The notes below the pieces were generated by a model. The model saw only the letters and a program-made list of their open reading frames with translations, was not told the origin of the DNA and did no database searches. Shown in pieces: positions 1 through 8,970 of a stretch of DNA of 64,000 bases. The first letter of the stretch is position 1; each line of letters begins with the position of its first letter. The position numbers and the translations under genes were made by a program. Where the stretch lies: positions 1 through 64,000 of the forward strand of contig CANMQJ010000006.1 of assembly GCA_947500005.1 (NCBI GenBank), written 5' to 3'. The DNA is from an uncultured Paracoccaceae bacterium (GTDB taxonomy: Bacteria > Pseudomonadota > Alphaproteobacteria > Rhodobacterales > Rhodobacteraceae).

Positions 1-556
1 CTTCTGGACGGAGTTCCTGCGAAGCCTCGCCGACCGAGGCCTGCGTGGGGTCAAGCTGGTGATTGCGGATGACCACAAGGGCCTGCGGGCCGCCGCACGT
101 CGGGTGTTCAATGCAACCCACCAACGGTGCCGCATACACTGGATGCGCAACGCTCTGGCGCATGCCCCAGCGAAACAGCGCACGGCGGTGGCAGCGATGC
201 TGAAGACGATCTTTGCTCAGGAGAGCAAGGCCGACGCCGAGGCGCAATGGGCCATCGTGGCGGACGCCTTGAGGGAGAAACAGCCCAAGCTCGGTGCCCT
301 GATGGACGCCTCTTGCGACGATGTCCTCGCTTACATGTCGTTCCCCCGCGAACATTGGACCCGGACCTCTCCGAAGGTCGGCGCTCCTACACCACGTCCC
401 GGGGCACTATCCCCGAAGCACCTGATAGATCGTCCCGCCTTGTCGCAAGTTGGTGTGCCTAAGCTTTGTCCGGGTATGGGAAAAGCGCTTTCGATGCTTC
501 AGTCATGCCCATTTCTGGGGCGGCCCCCAGAAACAGGTTATTCGCAGAAACAGTAA
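1..556 (+). pseudogene. IS256-family (mutator) transposase, truncated remnant
   Basis: The frame enters from the left edge (codons in phase from base 2) and reads FWTEFLRSLADRGL, then LVIADDHKGLRAAA, RCRIHWMRNALA and YMSFPREHW. These are typical of the DDE core of IS256-family transposases, and the Asp pair in ADDHKG corresponds to the second catalytic Asp. After about base 358 similarity stops. The expected C-terminal segment with the catalytic Glu (the NPLERLN region) is missing and is replaced by an unrelated tail to a stop at 554-556. The tail looks like sequence from beyond the normal transposase end, so an internal deletion is likely (inference). It cannot be active as seen. The 5' part lies outside the window. 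Confidence 0.8.
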
Positions 557-579
557 AGGGCCCCGTGGGGCCCTTTTTT
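555..579. terminator. Hairpin with T-run beside tRNA-Pro
   Basis: A perfect inverted repeat of 10-nt arms (aaagggcccc / ggggcccttt) with a 2-nt loop at 555-576 is followed by more T on the plus strand. It sits 3 nt from the 3' end of tRNA-Pro, which is on the minus strand, so it can end the tRNA transcript. In that direction the T-run is only three bases. On the plus strand it would also stop read-through from the transposase remnant. Confidence 0.7.
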
Positions 580-581
580 AC

Positions 582-658
582 TGGTCGGAGTGGCGAGATT
601 CGAACTCACGACCCCTGCCTCCCGAAGACAGTGCTCTACCAGGCTGAGCTACACTCCG
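582..658 (-). tRNA. tRNA-Pro(CGG)
   Basis: On the minus strand the 77 nt fold as a complete cloverleaf with encoded CCA. The acceptor is CGGAGTG paired with CACTCCG, with discriminator A. The D-arm contains AGCTCAG..GGTAGAGC. The anticodon stem CTGTC/GGCAG encloses the loop TTCGGGA, giving anticodon CGG (proline). The T-arm is GTGAG-TTCGAAT-CTCGC. The C1-G72 start is characteristic of bacterial tRNA-Pro. It lies between the transposase remnant and a CHAD-domain gene. Confidence 0.95.
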
Positions 659-751
659 ACCGTGGACACGGCAGGTAAACCGAGCTTGGAGGATTTGCAA
701 GGGCAAATCGCGTGGAACCGATGCCTCGGTAACGAGGTTTTCTTGGGGGCC

Positions 752-1648
752 ATGACCTACCATCTGGAACCCCGAAAGTCTCTGGTACTAGTGCTGCGTG
801 ACGTGGCGGAGGATCAGATAGACAGCGCGTTGCAATCGCTCGATGCGGTCGATGACGACCTTGAGGAGGCCGTCCACGACCTGCGCAAGCGGATGAAGAA
901 GCTGCGCGGTCTGGTTCGCCTGTTCCGCCCGGGCCTAGGAAAGACCTACAAGGCCGAGAACAAGGAATTTCGCGACGTCGCCCGGCTGTTCTCGACCATC
1001 CGGGATGCGCAGGTTCTGTCCGAGACGACCTGCGCGCTCGCCGACCACGCAGCTAAGGATGCGGGCGAGCGGAGTTTGGCGCCAGTGGTGCATTGGGCCC
1101 GTGAGAAACGCAAAGCGGTATTGGCGGAAAAGGGTCTCGAGGCCCGGCTCGAGGATGCGTGCAGGCGATTGAAGAAGGCCCGCAACCGGCTGGGGGAGTG
1201 GGAGATCGACGGGATGCCCGAAGAGGCGATGCGCAAGGGACTGCAAAAGACCTATAAACGGGCCCGGAACCGGTATCACGAGGCTCAGATTGCGCCTGAT
1301 CCCGACCTTCTGCACGAATGGCGCAAGCGGGTGAAATATCACTGGTACCACTGCCGCCTGCTGCGCAAGGCTTGGCCCGAACTGATTTGTGCCCAGGTCG
1401 ACGCGCTCGATGAGCTGTGCGACCTGCTGGGGGACGACCATGATCTGGTGGTTCTGATGCGAACGCTGGAAAGCGACGATCCCGATCTTCCGTCGCCCGC
1501 TATTTCGACGGTCCGTCAATTGGCGACCGATCGCAGTCTTCACCTGCGGCGCCGGGCTTTCGCGCTGGCGCCGCAGGTGATGGTCGAGACGAAATCCGCC
1601 CTGTCACGACGGATGACAGGCTATTGGACGGCGGCCGCCGCGCTCTAG
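752..1648 (+). CDS. CHAD domain-containing protein
   Basis: This 298-aa protein is helical and rich in conserved His, Lys and Arg. The pattern [20 protein letters not shown] near residue 40, [17 protein letters not shown] near residue 75, and [14 protein letters not shown] then [11 protein letters not shown] further on are hallmarks of the CHAD domain, which binds inorganic polyphosphate. There is no CYTH domain, so it is a stand-alone CHAD protein that may target polyphosphate granules (family inference). The ATG at 752 is chosen because the frame upstream reads antisense to tRNA-Pro. Its TAG stop shares the palindrome CTAG with the leuB stop, so the two genes converge with a 4-bp overlap. 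Confidence 0.85.
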   Translation: MTYHLEPRKSLVLVLRDVAEDQIDSALQSLDAVDDDLEEAVHDLRKRMKKLRGLVRLFRPGLGKTYKAENKEFRDVARLFSTIRDAQVLSETTCALADHAAKDAGERSLAPVVHWAREKRKAVLAEKGLEARLEDACRRLKKARNRLGEWEIDGMPEEAMRKGLQKTYKRARNRYHEAQIAPDPDLLHEWRKRVKYHWYHCRLLRKAWPELICAQVDALDELCDLLGDDHDLVVLMRTLESDDPDLPSPAISTVRQLATDRSLHLRRRAFALAPQVMVETKSALSRRMTGYWTAAAAL

Positions 1649-2748
1649 AGGCTGGCGTTCAGCGCGGCGACGATCGCATCGCCCATCTCGGCGGTGGAAA
1701 CCGGTGTAACACCTTCCTCGCCCAGAAGATCGGCGGTTCGCTTGCCGTCTGCAAGTACGGCTTCGACGGCATTCTCCACCCGGTCGGCCTCGGCGCCCAG
1801 ATCGAAGCTGTAGCGCAGCGCCATTGCGAAGCTCAGGATGCAGGCGATCGGGTTCGCCTTGCCCTGTCCCGCGATGTCGGGCGCAGAGCCATGAACGGGT
1901 TCATAAAGCGCCTTGGGGCGTCCGTTCTCCATCGGCGCGCCCAGCGAGGCCGACGGCAGCATGCCCAGCGAACCGGTCAGCATGGCGGCGGCGTCCGAGA
2001 GCAGGTCGCCGAAAAGGTTGTCGGTGACGATCACGTCGAACTGCTTGGGCCAGCGGCACAGCTGCATGGCGCCCGCGTCGGCATACATATGGGACAGCTC
2101 GACCTCGGGATAATCCTTGCCGACCTCGGTGACCACCTCGCGCCAGAGGATCCCCGATTCCATCACGTTGGCCTTCTCCATCGAGCAGACCTTCTTGCCG
2201 CGCCGCATGGCCAGTTCGAAGGCCGAGCGCGCGACGCGGTCGATTTCGGATTCGGTATAGCGTTGGGTGTTGATGCCGACGCGCTCATTGCCTTCCTCGA
2301 AGATACCGCGCGGCTCGCCGAAATAGATGCCGCTCGTCAACTCGCGCACGATCATGATGTCGAGCCCGGCCACCACGTCCTTTTTCAAGGACGAGAAATC
2401 GGCCAGAGCGTCAAAACATTGTGCCGGGCGCAGGTTGGCGTAAAGGTCCATCTCCTTGCGCAGGCGCAACAGCCCGCGCTCGGGCTTCACGCTGAAATCC
2501 AGATTGTCGTATTTCGGCCCCCCGACCGCGCCCAGCAGGACGGCATCGACCTCCTGCGCCTTGGCCATCGTGTCGTCATGCAGCGGGGTGCCGTGCTTGT
2601 CATAAGCCGCGCCGCCAACCAGGTCCTCGCTTACGTCGAACTGGATGTCGCGCTTGGCGCCGAACCAGTCGATAATCTTGCGGACTTCGGCCATGACTTC
2701 GGGGCCAATACCGTCACCCGGAAGGATGAGAAGCGAGGGGTTGGACAT
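1645..2748 (-). CDS. leuB: 3-isopropylmalate dehydrogenase
   Basis: LeuB oxidatively decarboxylates 3-isopropylmalate to 2-oxoisocaproate with NAD+, the third step of leucine synthesis, in the cytosol. The 367-aa protein begins [18 protein letters not shown], with the family's N-terminal GDGIGPE motif. It continues with the substrate-binding [19 protein letters not shown] region, the YADAGAMQL and NLFGDLLSD metal-binding segments, and [18 protein letters not shown] near the NAD site. The start at 2748 has an AGGAGAG Shine-Dalgarno; a longer frame to 2790 lacks support. leuC and leuD lie on the same strand 5.5 kb upstream, separated by unrelated genes, so the leu pathway is split here. Confidence 0.97.
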   Translation of the reverse strand: MSNPSLLILPGDGIGPEVMAEVRKIIDWFGAKRDIQFDVSEDLVGGAAYDKHGTPLHDDTMAKAQEVDAVLLGAVGGPKYDNLDFSVKPERGLLRLRKEMDLYANLRPAQCFDALADFSSLKKDVVAGLDIMIVRELTSGIYFGEPRGIFEEGNERVGINTQRYTESEIDRVARSAFELAMRRGKKVCSMEKANVMESGILWREVVTEVGKDYPEVELSHMYADAGAMQLCRWPKQFDVIVTDNLFGDLLSDAAAMLTGSLGMLPSASLGAPMENGRPKALYEPVHGSAPDIAGQGKANPIACILSFAMALRYSFDLGAEADRVENAVEAVLADGKRTADLLGEEGVTPVSTAEMGDAIVAALNASL

Positions 2749-2802
2749 CTGGGCTCTCCTTGCGTTGCGTCGCAATGGCCCTAGCGTCATCCCTTGCGCC
2801 GG

Positions 2803-3729
2803 TCAATGAGGCGATAAGCGCACGCTCGGCGGAGGTTCATCCACCTCCCGAAGCCCCTCGACCAGCAAGTTCCAGACACGACGCAGGCGGGGTGTCCGTC
2901 GCATCGCCTGTGTGGCGGCCAGCCAGACCGGCAGGGGCGGGATCTCGAGGTCGAGCGCAAGTTCCTCGACCAGCGGATCCTTCCTTGCCACCGAGCACTG
3001 ACAGAACCCGATTCCGCAGCCAGCGCGCACCAGCTCCCAATAGGTCGTCTGGCTGTCGCAACGGACCGGAAAGCTCGCCCGCTCCGCTTCGAATCCCATC
3101 TGCCGCATCGTCGCTATGATGAGGTCGCTGGTGTCGAAGCCCACGATGTCGTGCCTCATGAGGTCCGGCACGGAGTTCGGGCGCCCGCGCCGGTCGAGAT
3201 AGGTGATCGCGGCAAAAGGGGCGAGGGCAAGGTCGCGGATGTGCCGGGCCACGATATCCACCTGCCGCGGCGGGTACATGCGTACGGCGATATCCGCTTC
3301 GCGATAGAGCAGGTTCTCGCTGCTGTCCGTCGGCACAAGCTCCAACTGGATAGCGGGTTCTATGCGTCGGATCTCCGACAGGATCGGGGGCAGAAGGTGG
3401 TGCGAGGCAAAGACCGAAGCTGTGATGCGGACGGTCCCTTCCAGCCTCTCCGATCGCCCGGCAGCCGACAGGGAAAGCTCTTGCATCGCATCGCGCATTT
3501 GCCGTGCCATCGGAAGGATCTCCTGCCCCGCCTCGCTCAGCCGCAATCCCCGGGCATGGCGGTCGAAGACCACGACACCGAGTGACTCCTCGAAGGCCCG
3601 GATCTGGCGGCCAAGAGTAGGCTGGCTGCGCCCGGTTCTGCGTGCGGCCGCAGAGAGCGATCCGGTTTCGGCCACAGCCAGGAAACTTTGAACGAGAGAC
3701 CAGTCGGTGATATCGCGTGGCATAACCAT
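2803..3729 (-). CDS. LysR-family transcriptional regulator
   Basis: A LysR-type regulator of 308 aa. The N-terminal winged helix-turn-helix reads [20 protein letters not shown], followed by QPTLGRQIRAFEESLGVVVF, and then the co-inducer-binding domain from about residue 90 to the C-terminus. The start is at 3729 or, two codons later, at 3723; neither has an obvious Shine-Dalgarno. It is divergently transcribed from an NAD(P)-binding reductase at 3825, the classic arrangement for a LysR protein controlling its neighbour. A short palindrome abuts its start codon. The inducer is unknown. Confidence 0.9.
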   Translation of the reverse strand: MVMPRDITDWSLVQSFLAVAETGSLSAAARRTGRSQPTLGRQIRAFEESLGVVVFDRHARGLRLSEAGQEILPMARQMRDAMQELSLSAAGRSERLEGTVRITASVFASHHLLPPILSEIRRIEPAIQLELVPTDSSENLLYREADIAVRMYPPRQVDIVARHIRDLALAPFAAITYLDRRGRPNSVPDLMRHDIVGFDTSDLIIATMRQMGFEAERASFPVRCDSQTTYWELVRAGCGIGFCQCSVARKDPLVEELALDLEIPPLPVWLAATQAMRRTPRLRRVWNLLVEGLREVDEPPPSVRLSPH

Positions 3730-3810
3730 TCATACATGAATACACGACCTGCGTTATTGGGCAATACTCATCCCTCTCGTGAATGGGTAACTTGTTTCGA
3801 GATAACCATT
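3722..3810. promoter_or_regulatory. Divergent control region with palindrome and repeated half-sites
   Basis: ATTCAT-AC-ATGAAT is a perfect palindrome at 3728-3741, touching the LysR start. The 9-mer ataaccatt occurs at 3722-3730 and again at 3802-3810, with a degenerate inverted copy (gaatgggtaa) near 3781. Such repeated half-sites between a LysR gene and its divergent target fit an autoregulated LysR operator. No binding has been shown. Confidence 0.45.
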
Positions 3811-3824
3811 TACAGGAGACTGAC

Positions 3825-4730
3825 ATGACCCACACAGTTCTCGTCCTTGGCGCCTCGGGCCGGTTCGGCCGGCAGGCGAGCGAGGCATTTGCCCGCGCCG
3901 GCTGGCAAGTGCGCGGTTTCAACCGCCATCGCGATACGTTGACCACGGCGGCCCAAGGCGCGGATGTCATCGTCAACGCTTGGAACCCGCCTTACTACGA
4001 CTGGGCCGATCAGGTTCCCGGCCTGCACGCCCAGGTCATCGAGGCCGCGCAATTGTCCGGTTCGACGGTGATCATTCCGGGCAACGTGTATGTCTTCGGC
4101 CCTGATACCCGTGTTCCTTGGTCCGGCGCCAGCCCGCATCGGGCGACCAACCCCCTGGGCCTGATCCGCCGCGAAATGGAAGAGGCCTACCGCGCTTCCC
4201 GCGTGCGGACGATCGTTCTTCGAGCGGGGGATTTCATCGATACCAACGCGTCCGGCAACTGGTTCGACGCGGTCATGGCCAAGAGGCTTTCCAGGGGCCG
4301 TTTCACCTATCCGGGCAACCCCGACATCCCGCATGCCTGGGCCTATCTGCCTGACCTTTGCCGCGCTGCCGTGCAACTGGCGGAGATGCGGCAGGTCTTG
4401 CCGCGTTATTCTGACATTCCCTTTCCGGGTTACACGGTTACGGGGCGTGAGATGACCGCCGCTCTTTCCCACGTTTTGGGGCGGGATGTGACCATGAAGC
4501 CCATGCCCTGGTGGCAGCTGCAGCTGGCGCGCCCCTTCTGGAAGATGGCGCCCCACCTGCTCGAGATGCGCTATCTCTGGGATACGCCGCACTGGCTCGA
4601 CGGTTCGTTCTTCAATGAGCTTCTGCCGGATTTTACGCATACGGCATTTGAGGACGCGCTGCGGCGCGCGGTGTCGTCACTCGTCGGCGATCACGTCCAC
4701 CCAGACCAACCGGTGGCGGCTGGCGCCTAG
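3825..4730 (+). CDS. NAD(P)-binding reductase/epimerase (atypical SDR family)
   Basis: This 301-aa protein has an N-terminal Rossmann dinucleotide-binding motif, VLVLGASGRFGRQ (GxxGxxG near residues 9-15). It is followed by ADVIVNAWNPPYYDW and a C-terminal region typical of extended or atypical short-chain dehydrogenases of the NAD-dependent epimerase type. The substrate cannot be read from the sequence. The ATG at 3825 has AGGAG at 3814-3818; an in-frame ATG at 3783 is less likely. It is transcribed away from the LysR gene and is probably its target. Its last 54 bp overlap, tail to tail, the 3' end of the EEP-fold gene on the other strand. Confidence 0.82.
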   Translation: MTHTVLVLGASGRFGRQASEAFARAGWQVRGFNRHRDTLTTAAQGADVIVNAWNPPYYDWADQVPGLHAQVIEAAQLSGSTVIIPGNVYVFGPDTRVPWSGASPHRATNPLGLIRREMEEAYRASRVRTIVLRAGDFIDTNASGNWFDAVMAKRLSRGRFTYPGNPDIPHAWAYLPDLCRAAVQLAEMRQVLPRYSDIPFPGYTVTGREMTAALSHVLGRDVTMKPMPWWQLQLARPFWKMAPHLLEMRYLWDTPHWLDGSFFNELLPDFTHTAFEDALRRAVSSLVGDHVHPDQPVAAGA

Positions 4731-5747
4731 CGCCGGCTCGTGGCCGGCGGCCCCCGGCGCGGGCCAATATACGCCCGCGCCCGTCACTACCCAGTCCTTT
4801 GAAGGCAGGACGTAATCGACCCGCAACCGCCCGACCCCGTCCCAATCGACGGTATCGAGCGCATCTTCGCTCTGATGGCCCTGGCTTCCGGCCTGGGCGG
4901 CACCGTCGCTGCGTGGTTCCGGGTCCTGAAGCCGGGGATCGGACAACAAGGCCCGCATCGCCTCTCCGCGTCCTGCGCTGTCCCACGGATCGAGGTTCGC
5001 GCCCCCGGCAATGACGTAACGCCCCTCGGGTGCCGGGCCGAGTAGTCCATCCAGAAGCACCTGCCAAAGCCTGATCTCATCCCGGTTGCGCAGACCGTTG
5101 CGATCTTCCCGCCCGTCAAAAACCGGTGGCGTGGCCTGGAATGTCATCAACCACAATACTCCGTCCGGCGTCTCGATCGGCAGGATCCAATGCGCCGTAT
5201 TGGATAGCCGTTGAACCGCCTGCCCCTCTTCCGATTGAAACGGACCTCCGTCCTGGTGGCGCGGCAAGGTTGCCCCGGGCAGGTCGCGCCACAGCATCCC
5301 GGTAAAGTCGCGCGCTCCTTCGGCAAAGGGGAAACGCGATAGAACCGCGATCCCGTTGCGCCCGGTATAGAGGCCCCAGCCCTGCGCATCGCCCGGCCCT
5401 CCGGCTTTCCCGTCTCCATCAAGATCCACGCCGCTGGCCAGGCCACTATTGGGTTGGCTTGCATGTCGAAACGGATAATCGAGCCCTGCATCCGCAAGGC
5501 GTCGGGCTAGGGCAGTCAGTCCGGCGCCGTCATGATCCCAGTCGACGCCCTGAAGGGCCAGGATATCGGGGCGTACCGAGGCGATGACCTCTACCACGTT
5601 CCGCACCTTGTCGGTGCCGCGCTGTATGTCTCGCAGCATCAGGCCGGGGCCTTCGCCCCCGAGTTCCAGGTTGAAACTCGCCACGCGCACCGGATCGGCC
5701 AGAACAAGGGTTGGCCAAAGCAGCAACAGCCATAGCGCACGCATCAT
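4677..5747 (-). CDS. Exported endonuclease/exonuclease/phosphatase-fold protein with degenerate active site
   Basis: This 356-aa protein has a signal peptide (MMRALWLLLLWPTLVLADP) followed by VRVASFNLELGG, the start of the EEP (DNase I-like) fold. Later landmarks are DILALQGVDWDHDG, YVIAGGANLDPW, LRVDYVLPSKD and ASRHRLVWVDV. In the family these positions usually read LQE or LxGxDxD, GDxN and SDH. Here the Asp of GDxN is Gly and the Asp of SDH is Arg, so catalysis is doubtful (inference). The start is at 5747 or 5744, overlapping the stop of the upstream membrane-protein gene as ATGA and implying coupled translation. Its 3' end overlaps the convergent reductase gene by 54 bp. Confidence 0.82.
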   Translation of the reverse strand: MMRALWLLLLWPTLVLADPVRVASFNLELGGEGPGLMLRDIQRGTDKVRNVVEVIASVRPDILALQGVDWDHDGAGLTALARRLADAGLDYPFRHASQPNSGLASGVDLDGDGKAGGPGDAQGWGLYTGRNGIAVLSRFPFAEGARDFTGMLWRDLPGATLPRHQDGGPFQSEEGQAVQRLSNTAHWILPIETPDGVLWLMTFQATPPVFDGREDRNGLRNRDEIRLWQVLLDGLLGPAPEGRYVIAGGANLDPWDSAGRGEAMRALLSDPRLQDPEPRSDGAAQAGSQGHQSEDALDTVDWDGVGRLRVDYVLPSKDWVVTGAGVYWPAPGAAGHEPALGASRHRLVWVDVIADE

Positions 5748-6577
5748 GCGGCGGGCATCGCATCGGCATTGGAATAGACACGGCGGCGCTTGGCTTCGAT
5801 CAGATCGGCCACACGCAGCATCGCCATGCCCCGCATGATCATGCTTGCCGGCAGAAACGCCCAGCCGCACATCGTCCAGATCAGCGTTTGCGGATTGGTC
5901 AGCATGATCGGATCGATGAAATCCGCGGCCGCTTTGACTACGGCCGGAATCAGGAAGGGCAGCAGGAAGCCCGCAATCACGTTGATCCGACCGTCCCGCT
6001 GGAGCCTGGAGATCACGTCGCCGCCTGCGGTCGGATCGAACAGCGGCAGGTTGATCCAGACGTTGAACGCACCGTTTCCAGTGGGCCAGTTGCGGATGCG
6101 GATCGCGTAGAGGAAGGCAAGGACCATGCCCAGAGCCATGAGATACGACACACCTGCCGCCATACGCACCATGTTGACCAGCGCAAGATCGACATGCGCG
6201 GGCAGCATCAGCACGACCAACCTGACCGGCGAATAGGGGAAGTCCGCCAGATGCGCGATCAACTGGCCAAAGCCCGACGCCAAGGCGGTGACATTGGTCG
6301 GGGCATAGATGTGCTTGCAGATCAGCGTCAGGAACGAAACCATGGTGATCAATGTCACGAACCGGATCCGGTTGAGCGGTGGCGCGTCACGGAATTCGAT
6401 GAAGCTTGGAAAGGCCGAATTGTATTCCGTGAAGGTCAGCACGAATGCGAGGATCGCCAGGAATACGGCGATCTCGGTCGAATCCGTTATCGAACTCGGC
6501 AGGTAAAGCGCGGGCGTCAATACCATCAACGCCACGAGTACTCCGCGCAATGCCGCGCCGGTCATGCGTGCAATCAC
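5744..6577 (-). CDS. Multi-pass membrane protein of unknown function
   Basis: This 277-aa protein has several hydrophobic stretches (roughly residues 8-25, 35-50, 73-88, 115-130, 135-160, 200-218 and 232-250), with basic loops such as RIRNWP and EAKRRR. I recognise no enzyme or transporter motif. It overlaps the EEP-fold gene by 4 bp or less, so the two probably form a two-gene operon. The 285 bp upstream (6578-6862) hold no gene I can support. They contain its likely promoter region and a loose inverted pair, ccctat near 6806 and atAGGG near 6840. Confidence 0.75.
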   Translation of the reverse strand: MIARMTGAALRGVLVALMVLTPALYLPSSITDSTEIAVFLAILAFVLTFTEYNSAFPSFIEFRDAPPLNRIRFVTLITMVSFLTLICKHIYAPTNVTALASGFGQLIAHLADFPYSPVRLVVLMLPAHVDLALVNMVRMAAGVSYLMALGMVLAFLYAIRIRNWPTGNGAFNVWINLPLFDPTAGGDVISRLQRDGRINVIAGFLLPFLIPAVVKAAADFIDPIMLTNPQTLIWTMCGWAFLPASMIMRGMAMLRVADLIEAKRRRVYSNADAMPAA

Positions 6578-6862
6578 TGTCCGATCCCTTCAAACTGGAC
6601 AGGCCGATGCTTTGCCGGGCCCTTGTTCCAACTTGAACCCGCCCGAGTATGGACGGATGCCTCATTTTGGCCTCATTTGTGCCGCCATTCGGTCAACTGC
6701 TCAAGCCGTGACCTCACCAAAGGTTTGATATGCGGCAAAAACGTGGCGCGGGTGGTGCGTCTTTGCATCAATGAGGGTGCAAGATTATGGCAGCTTTGCG
6801 AGAATACCCTATATCTAGTAGTTAAGCCGTTGTCGTAACATAGGGCCGGATGAAACCGGGTC

Positions 6863-8191
6863 TCAGTCGGGGCTTTCGCGCCCCTTCGACCGTGCCTGTT
6901 CGCGCGCGCTGGGATGGGCGGAGGGGAGGAATGGAACCTCCACCACCTTCGCAGGGACCGGCGCACCCGAGTCCCCGGCATAGGGCTCGGGCAAGGCCAC
7001 TGCCAGCGGGGTCCCGATGTCGGTGAACGCGTTGGGGACATAGCCAAGGGCGATGTTCGTCTCCAATTCCGGTGAATACCAGGGCGACGTCACATATCCG
7101 ATCTCGGTCCCATCCTCGTCCTTAATCAGCCAGAAATCAGGCGCATAGTCGGTGATCGGCTTGCCACCAAGCGTGAACCCGACCAGCTTGAGCGCAAAGG
7201 GATAGTCTCCGTCTTCGATTTGGCGGCGTTGATCTTCGAGGGCGTCCCGGCCGATGTAATCGGCGGCTTTCCTTCGTGGAACCTGATAGGCCAGGTTCAC
7301 TTGGAAGGGCGAAGTCTCGAGGTCCATGTCCTGACCGTAGGACAGTATGCCTGCCGCGATCCTGCGGTGATGCGCCGGCGCGCTCACCTGCAACCCGTAT
7401 GGGGCGCCGGCGCCCCGGATGGTGTGCCAGACGGCGTCGGCATGGACCGAGGCGTCGCGCAGGTAGACTTCGAACCCTTCTTCTCCACTGAACCCCGTCC
7501 GGCTGACGACAACCGAAGCTACGCCAATCTCGGCCTCCATCAACCCGTAATAGGGCATGTCGCGCACGTCATCGCCAACCAGTTCCGCCATCATCTCGAC
7601 AGAGCGCGGCCCCTGGATCTGAAGCGGACAGACGTCGATCTCGTCGATCTCCACGTCCCAGCGTCTTGGCGTGTTCACCCCGTCCAGCCACAGCTTGAGG
7701 TCGCTGTCGGACAGGGAGAACCAGAACTCGTCCTGCGCAAGGCGCAGCAGGACCGGGTCGTTCACGATGCCGCCCTGTTCGTTGCACAGAATGCAATATT
7801 TGCCACGCATCGGCTCGATCCGGGTGGCGTCGCGTGTGATAACGAAGTTGACAAAGGCTTCGGCCTCGGGGCCCCGGATACGGATCTGTCGTTCCACCGC
7901 GACATCCCATAGGGTGACACCATTCATCAGCGCCCTGTATTCGGCCATCGCGCCGCCCTCTTCGGGTCGAACATAGCCCCGGGGATGATACATGCGGTTG
8001 TAGACTGTCGCGCGCCATGCGCCTGCCTCGACCGAAAGGTGCCAGAAGGGTGATTTGCGCACGCGGGTCGAAATCAGCATCTCGACCGGTGTCCGGCCCG
8101 ACTGGCGCAGGTTCACTGGAACGTGGCGATCGGATTGGTCGACCGTGGGATGATTGGGATGGGGCCCTCGGGCGGTGCGGTCCTTTGGCAT
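6863..8191 (-). CDS. GcvT/DmdA-like tetrahydrofolate-dependent methyltransferase
   Basis: This 442-aa protein belongs to the glycine-cleavage T-protein fold. The diagnostic segments are GVTLWDVAVERQIRIRGP, CNEQGGIVNDPVLLRL, FWFSLSDSDLKLWLDGV, PLQIQGPRSVEMM, SRTGFSGEEGFEVYL and ILSYGQDMDLETSPFQ. These resemble DMSP demethylase DmdA and folate-dependent O-demethylases more than plain GcvT, but I cannot assign the methyl donor. It lacks the rest of the glycine cleavage system nearby. The start at 8191 has GGAAAGGA upstream; the N-terminus before the in-frame Met at 8080 is polar and Pro-rich. Some alternative substrate is likely (inference). Confidence 0.75.
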   Translation of the reverse strand: MPKDRTARGPHPNHPTVDQSDRHVPVNLRQSGRTPVEMLISTRVRKSPFWHLSVEAGAWRATVYNRMYHPRGYVRPEEGGAMAEYRALMNGVTLWDVAVERQIRIRGPEAEAFVNFVITRDATRIEPMRGKYCILCNEQGGIVNDPVLLRLAQDEFWFSLSDSDLKLWLDGVNTPRRWDVEIDEIDVCPLQIQGPRSVEMMAELVGDDVRDMPYYGLMEAEIGVASVVVSRTGFSGEEGFEVYLRDASVHADAVWHTIRGAGAPYGLQVSAPAHHRRIAAGILSYGQDMDLETSPFQVNLAYQVPRRKAADYIGRDALEDQRRQIEDGDYPFALKLVGFTLGGKPITDYAPDFWLIKDEDGTEIGYVTSPWYSPELETNIALGYVPNAFTDIGTPLAVALPEPYAGDSGAPVPAKVVEVPFLPSAHPSAREQARSKGRESPD

Positions 8192-8260
8192 GGCGCGTCC
8201 TTTCCGTCGGAATGTCCGAAAAAAACGCGTGTGTCGGCCACCTGTTCCTGCGGCCGAGAC

Positions 8261-8287
8261 AAAAAAGCCGCGCCCCAGGGGCGCGGC
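8261..8287 (-). terminator. Intrinsic terminator of the leu operon
   Basis: On the minus strand, after the leuD stop, a near-perfect hairpin (gccgcgcccc / ggggcgcggc, one-base loop, 8267-8287) is followed by six T (8261-8266). This is a strong rho-independent terminator for the leuC-hdeD-leuD transcript. Confidence 0.9.
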
Positions 8288-8310
8288 CGGTCACTGTAAT
8301 CAGGGGAAAG

Positions 8311-8916
8311 TCAGACCCAGGGACGCTCTTGCGCGGCCTTTGCCTCGAACGCTTCGATGGAGGGTGCCTTTTCCAAGGTCAGGCCAATATCGTCGAGCCC
8401 GTTGATCAGGCAGTGCTTGCGGAAACTGTCGACCTCGAACGGGTACACCTCGCCATCCGAGGTGGTGATTTCCTGCGCTTCGAGGTCGATGGTCATGCGC
8501 GCGTTTTCACCTTTTTCCGCATCGGCCATCAGCGCGTCGACGACCTCCTGCGGCTGCACAATGGGAAGGATGCCGTTCTTGAAGCAGTTGTTGAAGAAGA
8601 TGTCGGCAAAGCTGGTCGAGACGACGCATTTGACCCCGAAATCCTTCAACGCCCACGGCGCGTGCTCGCGCGAGGAGCCGCAGCCGAAATTGTCGCCGGC
8701 GATCAGGATCTCGGCCTGGCGATACTTCGGCTGGTTGAGCACGAAATCGGGAATCTCGTTGCCCTTGTCGTCATAGCGCATTTCGTCGAACAGGTTCACC
8801 CCCAGCCCCGACCGCTTGATGGTCTTGAGGAACTGCTTGGGGATGATCATGTCCGTGTCGATATTGACCAACGGCATGGGGGCCGCGACCCCGGTGAGTT
8901 TTTCGAATTTGTCCAT
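8311..8916 (-). CDS. leuD: 3-isopropylmalate dehydratase small subunit
   Basis: LeuD is the small subunit of isopropylmalate isomerase, which pairs with LeuC to convert 2- to 3-isopropylmalate. The 201-aa protein shows [18 protein letters not shown] at the N-terminus, the aconitase-swivel signature [20 protein letters not shown], and [17 protein letters not shown]. The length is that of the usual bacterial LeuD. It follows the HdeD-like gene on the minus strand and ends just before a strong terminator, so it is the last gene of the unit. Confidence 0.97.
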   Translation of the reverse strand: MDKFEKLTGVAAPMPLVNIDTDMIIPKQFLKTIKRSGLGVNLFDEMRYDDKGNEIPDFVLNQPKYRQAEILIAGDNFGCGSSREHAPWALKDFGVKCVVSTSFADIFFNNCFKNGILPIVQPQEVVDALMADAEKGENARMTIDLEAQEITTSDGEVYPFEVDSFRKHCLINGLDDIGLTLEKAPSIEAFEAKAAQERPWV

Positions 8917-8970
8917 GTCTCGTTCTCCGGCAAGGCGGCCTGACGCCTGCCTCGCCCTGTGATGATGTGA

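Noticed and set aside
6863..8191. Naming the folate enzyme dmdA
   Set aside because: Similarity is to the DmdA/O-demethylase side of the GcvT fold, but I cannot place it in the DmdA clade by eye and there is no DMSP context.
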